NCBI RefSeq assembly: GCF_030161095.1
Contig: NZ_BSPP01000004.1
Span: 642,711 to 706,710 of the forward strand
Direction: 5' to 3'
Length of the DNA: 64,000 bases
Origin: Cypionkella aquatica
GTDB taxonomy: Bacteria > Pseudomonadota > Alphaproteobacteria > Rhodobacterales > Rhodobacteraceae
Below are positions 60,925 to 64,000 of this stretch, piece by piece. Positions within the stretch are counted from its first letter, which is position 1; the number at the start of each line of letters is the position of its first letter. Position numbers and translations under genes: made by a program. The notes below the pieces were generated by a model, which was not told the DNA's origin, did not search any database, and was given only the letters and a program-made list of their open reading frames with translations.

Positions 60925-60954
60925 CGCCTGCCCATTGATTTGGGCAGGCGTTTT
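60925..60954 (+). terminator. Rho-independent terminator of the sugar ABC operon
   Basis: CGCCTGCCCA and TGGGCAGGCG with a 6-base loop, followed by TTTT, 24 bp after the binding-protein stop. Confidence 0.92.
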
Positions 60955-60969
60955 CATGCAATTCTGACT

Positions 60970-61467
60970 TTACCAGCTCTGCGGCGTGATCCCCTCTATC
61001 GGGGCAGGCGGTGTCGGTTGCGTCACCAGCGCGGGCTTGCGGCGTTCATAAAACGCGTTGCCGCCTGTCACCAGAACGTAGTGAATGTTGTTATAGTCGG
61101 CGTGGTAGCCGTAGGTGTGAAAGAATTGCGCGTTCTCGATCAGCGGATGCCGCTCGCCCGCGAGAACCGATCTTGCCGCGCTTTCGATCAATGGGGCAGA
61201 GCGGCTGTCCATTTTCTTGCGCATCACGCCGGGGGCAAACTGTTTCTTTTGCCCGACAACGCCGCAAACCGTATGGGGATATTTGCCGGATTCAACCCGG
61301 TTCATCACCACGCTGCCCACGGCCACCATGCCGTCACGGCTGGATCGGTTCGATTCGAAATACATCGCCCGCTCCATACAATTCAGCTCTGTATGGCCGC
61401 AGCCGACCAAAGCCAAAAGGCTGGCCGCCGTGATAAGCGCGCGCGTTCTTGCAAAGGCAAGTTGCAT
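60970..61467 (-). CDS. SleB-like cell wall hydrolase, predicted lipoprotein
   Basis: 165 residues. The N-terminus ends in a lipobox (LLALVGC). The Hydrolase_2/SleB domain starts at CMERAMYFESNRSSRDGMVA with the presumed catalytic Glu in YFES, continuing GSVVMNRVESGKYPHTVCGV. Such enzymes cut peptidoglycan glycan strands in non-sporeformers during wall remodelling. ATG 61467 with AGGA upstream; alternatives at 61491 and 61530 would spoil the signal peptide. Confidence 0.86.
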   Translation of the reverse strand: MQLAFARTRALITAASLLALVGCGHTELNCMERAMYFESNRSSRDGMVAVGSVVMNRVESGKYPHTVCGVVGQKKQFAPGVMRKKMDSRSAPLIESAARSVLAGERHPLIENAQFFHTYGYHADYNNIHYVLVTGGNAFYERRKPALVTQPTPPAPIEGITPQSW

Positions 61468-61642
61468 GGTGATGGTCCTACTACTGCTCATATTCTTGTT
61501 TTTTGGCAGATTAGCAGAGACTACGGCCATGCATCAACATTGAACCCGTCCACTGGCACCGCAGTTGCCGCCCATCGGCAGCAATCGCCGCTTTCGACCG
61601 CTTGCGGCTTTCGCCCCAGCCTAGCGCACTAGACAGGCGCGG

Positions 61643-62062
61643 TCACACCCGCTGCCATTTCAAAATCCCGCGCGCTTTCTGCCCGCCAAACATCGGGTGC
61701 AACACCACAGGCGTCATCAGCGATAAAACATCGCCAAACAGCGAGAACTCTCGCGTCTGTTCGCCGCCAACCCAATCGGGATACCATGCAACCTCGACCG
61801 TGGTGATCAGCTGGTTTTCGGCCTCGATGCGGAACGGGCCGGCATAGGCCAACATGCTTTTGAACAGTGCCGCCGCTCCGGCATCGCCTTCGGCAGTCTT
61901 GCGGTCTTTGGTGGTGATCATCGCCATCATCCGACTGTCGGCTGTGATCATCAGCAAGCCCTGTGGATCGTCGCCAAACATATTGCGACGCTCATCGCTC
62001 TCAAGGCTGGCGAATTGATGCGACAGCAGCCGCCACGTGCCAATCAGATCTGCAAGCGCCAT
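61643..62062 (-). CDS. Lipocalin-like domain protein
   Basis: 139-residue single-domain protein. It opens LIGTWRLLSHQFASLESDER, and the run GDDPQGLLMITADSRMMAMI is the typical lipocalin-like beta-barrel start. No signal peptide, so cytoplasmic. It is a single gene upstream and divergent from msrPQ; the ligand is unknown. Confidence 0.83.
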   Translation of the reverse strand: MALADLIGTWRLLSHQFASLESDERRNMFGDDPQGLLMITADSRMMAMITTKDRKTAEGDAGAAALFKSMLAYAGPFRIEAENQLITTVEVAWYPDWVGGEQTREFSLFGDVLSLMTPVVLHPMFGGQKARGILKWQRV

Positions 62063-62437
62063 GATGTTACCTTCAAGTTGGGGTGGGGGCGTTATGGTGC
62101 AGTGTTGCGGCTTGGTCAGGATGCAGTCAACGCCAAAGCGGGCATCGCGGATTTGTGAGGGTCATGGCCGTAACATTCCATGGCATCTTGCGAAGGCTGT
62201 TCGATGCCTGTGGCCCTGTGTGGCTGTGGAGCGGTCGCAGGGGAGTCTGCAAACCTTACCAAAGTGTTAATGAAAATCATTAACCAATTGAAAGTAAATG
62301 AATTTCAAAAGTGTCCACGCGTGGACAAGCTGCGATCACTTATATTTCACCGTCCTATCACAGATGTGAGATCAGATGATTTTGTCTTTTCCGAATTCTG
62401 CGTCATCTTGTTCCCAGCACAATAAAGGACGCCAGCG
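62063..62437. promoter_or_regulatory. 375-bp divergent region upstream of msrPQ, with two perfect palindromes
   Basis: No supportable gene. It is clearly AT-richer in its right half. It contains GTTAATGA-AAA-TCATTAAC (62266-62284) and the 16-bp palindrome TGTCCACGCGTGGACA (62312-62327), both candidate operators. AAAGGACGC precedes the msrP ATG. Confidence 0.6.
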
Positions 62438-63337
62438 ATGACCTATCAGCCGCAATTCAGCCGCGCCGACGTAACCCCGCAAAACCTGTTTCTCAATCGC
62501 CGCGCCCTCTTGGCCGGGGCAGCCGCCCTCAGCGTCGCAGGCCCAGCACTTGCAGCCAGCCCGTATTCTACGGACGAGGCGCCGAATAGTTTTGAAGATA
62601 TCACGACCTACAACAATTACTACGAATTCGGCTACGACAAGTCCGACCCCGCCGCCTATGCGGGCAGCTTGAAAACCGATCCTTGGTCTGTGGTCGTCGA
62701 TGGCCTCGTCGACAATCCCGGCACCTATTCGCTGGCTGATCTGATCGCAGACCAACCGATCGAGGAGCGCATCTATCGTTTCCGCTGCGTCGAGGCATGG
62801 TCGATGATCGTGCCATGGCAGGGGTTCCAACTGTCAGGCTTGCTGAACAAGCTGGGCGTGCAGGCGGGCGCGAAATATGTGGCGTTTGAAACCGTGGTCC
62901 GCCCGGATGAGATGCCGGGGATCTCTGGCGGCATGATCGACTGGCCCTATCGCGAAGGCCTCCGGCTGGACGAAGCGATGCATCCGCTGACGATCATGGC
63001 AACGGGTCTTTACGGCAAGCCGATGCCGAACCAGAACGGCGCGCCGATCCGTTTGATCGTGCCGTGGAAATACGGCTTCAAATCGGTGAAGTCTATCGTG
63101 CGGATTTCGCTGATCGCCGAGCAGCCGGTGACAACTTGGAACACCCTCGCCGCGAATGAATACGGCTTTTATGCCAACGTGAACCCCACGGTCGATCACC
63201 CACGCTGGAGCCAGGCCTCTGAGCGCCGCATCGGGGGCGGCCTGTTCTCGGGTCGCGTCGATACGCTGATGTTCAACGGCTATGGCGACCAAGTGGCCAG
63301 CCTGTATGCCGGCCAAGATCTGACGAAAGATTACTGA
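62438..63337 (+). CDS. msrP: Protein-methionine-sulfoxide reductase catalytic subunit MsrP
   Basis: 299-residue periplasmic molybdopterin enzyme (formerly YedY) that repairs oxidised methionines in envelope proteins. The Tat signal has [18 protein letters not shown]. The sulfite-oxidase-fold core contains the Mo-ligand Cys in [15 protein letters not shown], and [20 protein letters not shown]. The last base overlaps the msrQ start, so both subunits are co-translated. Confidence 0.95.
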   Translation: MTYQPQFSRADVTPQNLFLNRRALLAGAAALSVAGPALAASPYSTDEAPNSFEDITTYNNYYEFGYDKSDPAAYAGSLKTDPWSVVVDGLVDNPGTYSLADLIADQPIEERIYRFRCVEAWSMIVPWQGFQLSGLLNKLGVQAGAKYVAFETVVRPDEMPGISGGMIDWPYREGLRLDEAMHPLTIMATGLYGKPMPNQNGAPIRLIVPWKYGFKSVKSIVRISLIAEQPVTTWNTLAANEYGFYANVNPTVDHPRWSQASERRIGGGLFSGRVDTLMFNGYGDQVASLYAGQDLTKDY

Positions 63338-63936
63338 TGATAAACAGCATCAACCAAGCCGCCCGCCGCATCCCGGCCTACACGATATATATAGCTGGCA
63401 TTGCGCTGGCGGCCTGGGTGATCTTTTCGTCGCTGTCCACTCCTGATCCGGCCAAGGTGTTGGAGCGGGTTCTGGGCATCCGCGGCTTACAGATCCTGAT
63501 CGTCACGCTCTGCATCACACCGCTGCGCTGGTACGGCATAAACCTGCTGAAGTTCCGCCGCGCGCTGGGGTTAATGGGGTTCATGTTCATAGCCCTGCAT
63601 CTGATGACCTGGGTGGTGCTTGACCTTGCGCTGCGCTGGTCCGAGATTCTGACCGAGCTGACCAAGCGCCCCTTCATCATCGTCGGGATGCTGGCGTTTG
63701 TGGCACTGATTCCTTTGGCGGTGACATCCAACAACGCGATGATCAAACGGCTCGGCGCTCTGCAGTGGAAACGGCTGCATTGGCTGGCCTATCCGGCAAC
63801 TTTGGCGGGGGCGGTGCATTTTGTGATGATCGGAAAGGTGTATACCTTGGAATCAGCGCTCTATTTTGCTGCCGTCGCTGCTCTTTTGATCGCGCGGCGT
63901 CTCAAATCGCGGAAAAAGCTGGCACCGACGGGATGA
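63337..63936 (+). CDS. msrQ: Heme-binding membrane subunit MsrQ
   Basis: 199-residue b-type heme membrane protein (formerly YedZ) passing quinone-pool electrons to MsrP. Six hydrophobic segments; conserved histidines in FIALHLMTWVVL and KRLHWLAYPATLAGAVHFVM. Short motif RRALGLMGF is typical of the ferric-reductase-like domain. Length is normal. Confidence 0.94.
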   Translation: MINSINQAARRIPAYTIYIAGIALAAWVIFSSLSTPDPAKVLERVLGIRGLQILIVTLCITPLRWYGINLLKFRRALGLMGFMFIALHLMTWVVLDLALRWSEILTELTKRPFIIVGMLAFVALIPLAVTSNNAMIKRLGALQWKRLHWLAYPATLAGAVHFVMIGKVYTLESALYFAAVAALLIARRLKSRKKLAPTG

Positions 63937-64000
63937 GTCGCATCGCCACATCTGCGTTCTTGCTTAAGAAAGTTGCGTTTGGTTTGGGTTTTTGTGGTCG
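63933..64000 (+). CDS. Possible start of a further gene, cut by window end
   Basis: ATG 63933 overlaps the msrQ stop (ATGA), and the frame stays open to the end of the window (MSRIATSAFLLKKVAFGLGF). Only 22 codons are visible, and an uninterrupted frame of this length could be chance. Confidence 0.25.
   Translation, partial: MSRIATSAFLLKKVAFGLGFCG

Overview
The window looks like chromosomal DNA of an alphaproteobacterium of the Rhodobacterales/Rhodobacteraceae type. The evidence is a GC-rich coding style, the order miaB - phoH-like - ybeY - corC-like - lnt - metK, a SAM/SAH-type riboswitch in front of metK (a class known from Rhodobacterales), a cobalamin riboswitch in front of a btuDFC operon, and 'aggatattt'/'gggagtattt' intergenic elements of a kind I associate with this family. 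I see no rRNA, no recognisable tRNA, no complete insertion sequence, no prophage and no CRISPR array.

Layout. 1-1.1 kb: 3' end of clpB with its terminator. 1.2-10.5 kb: a catabolic/uptake island: a BetI-like TetR regulator divergent from two Rieske oxygenases, a polyamine-type (Pot-like) ABC importer, a small unknown protein, a YtcJ-like amidohydrolase and a cupin. 10.7-13.8 kb: vitamin B12 importer btuD-btuF-btuC (minus strand) under a cobalamin riboswitch, with a 27-codon leader ORF coupled to btuD. 13.9-15.3 kb: a Gfo/Idh/MocA oxidoreductase and the tail of a dead LysR gene. 15.4-25.1 kb: a minus-strand operon joining a peptide/Opp-type ABC importer to three glycosyltransferases. 25.3-35.8 kb: a cyclic-nucleotide locus: DUF3095 protein, a 906-residue ABC-exporter-like protein with a ruined ATPase site, a cNMP-binding protein, a metallo-beta-lactamase-fold hydrolase, two membrane class III cyclases (one with a tetra-His diheme-type anchor plus a [2Fe-2S] domain) and a calcineurin-like phosphoesterase. 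35.8-41.5 kb: polysaccharide genes (methyltransferase, nucleotide-sugar dehydrogenase, glycosyltransferases, deacetylase).

41.6-56.2 kb is mostly core genome: miaB, an OmpA-like protein and lipoprotein sharing a motif, phoH-like, ybeY, corC-like, lnt, metK, a YdcZ-like transporter, a frameshifted queF, trmB, aroA, two unknown genes and cmk, then a capsule-type (KpsS-like) gene. 56.1-60.9 kb: a LacI regulator divergent from an Rbs-type sugar ABC importer with a clear LacI-type operator. 61-64 kb: a SleB-like hydrolase lipoprotein, a lipocalin-like protein, and msrP-msrQ (periplasmic methionine sulfoxide repair).

The best candidate for an undescribed system is 15.4-41.5 kb. It places at least two (perhaps three) cyclase-fold proteins, one cNMP receptor and two possible cNMP phosphodiesterases beside an ABC-exporter-like pseudo-ATPase, an oligopeptide-type importer and a set of envelope glycosyltransferases. 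The idea that a redox-sensed cyclic nucleotide controls surface glycan or peptide traffic is inference from gene content and order; the domain calls are read from the translations.
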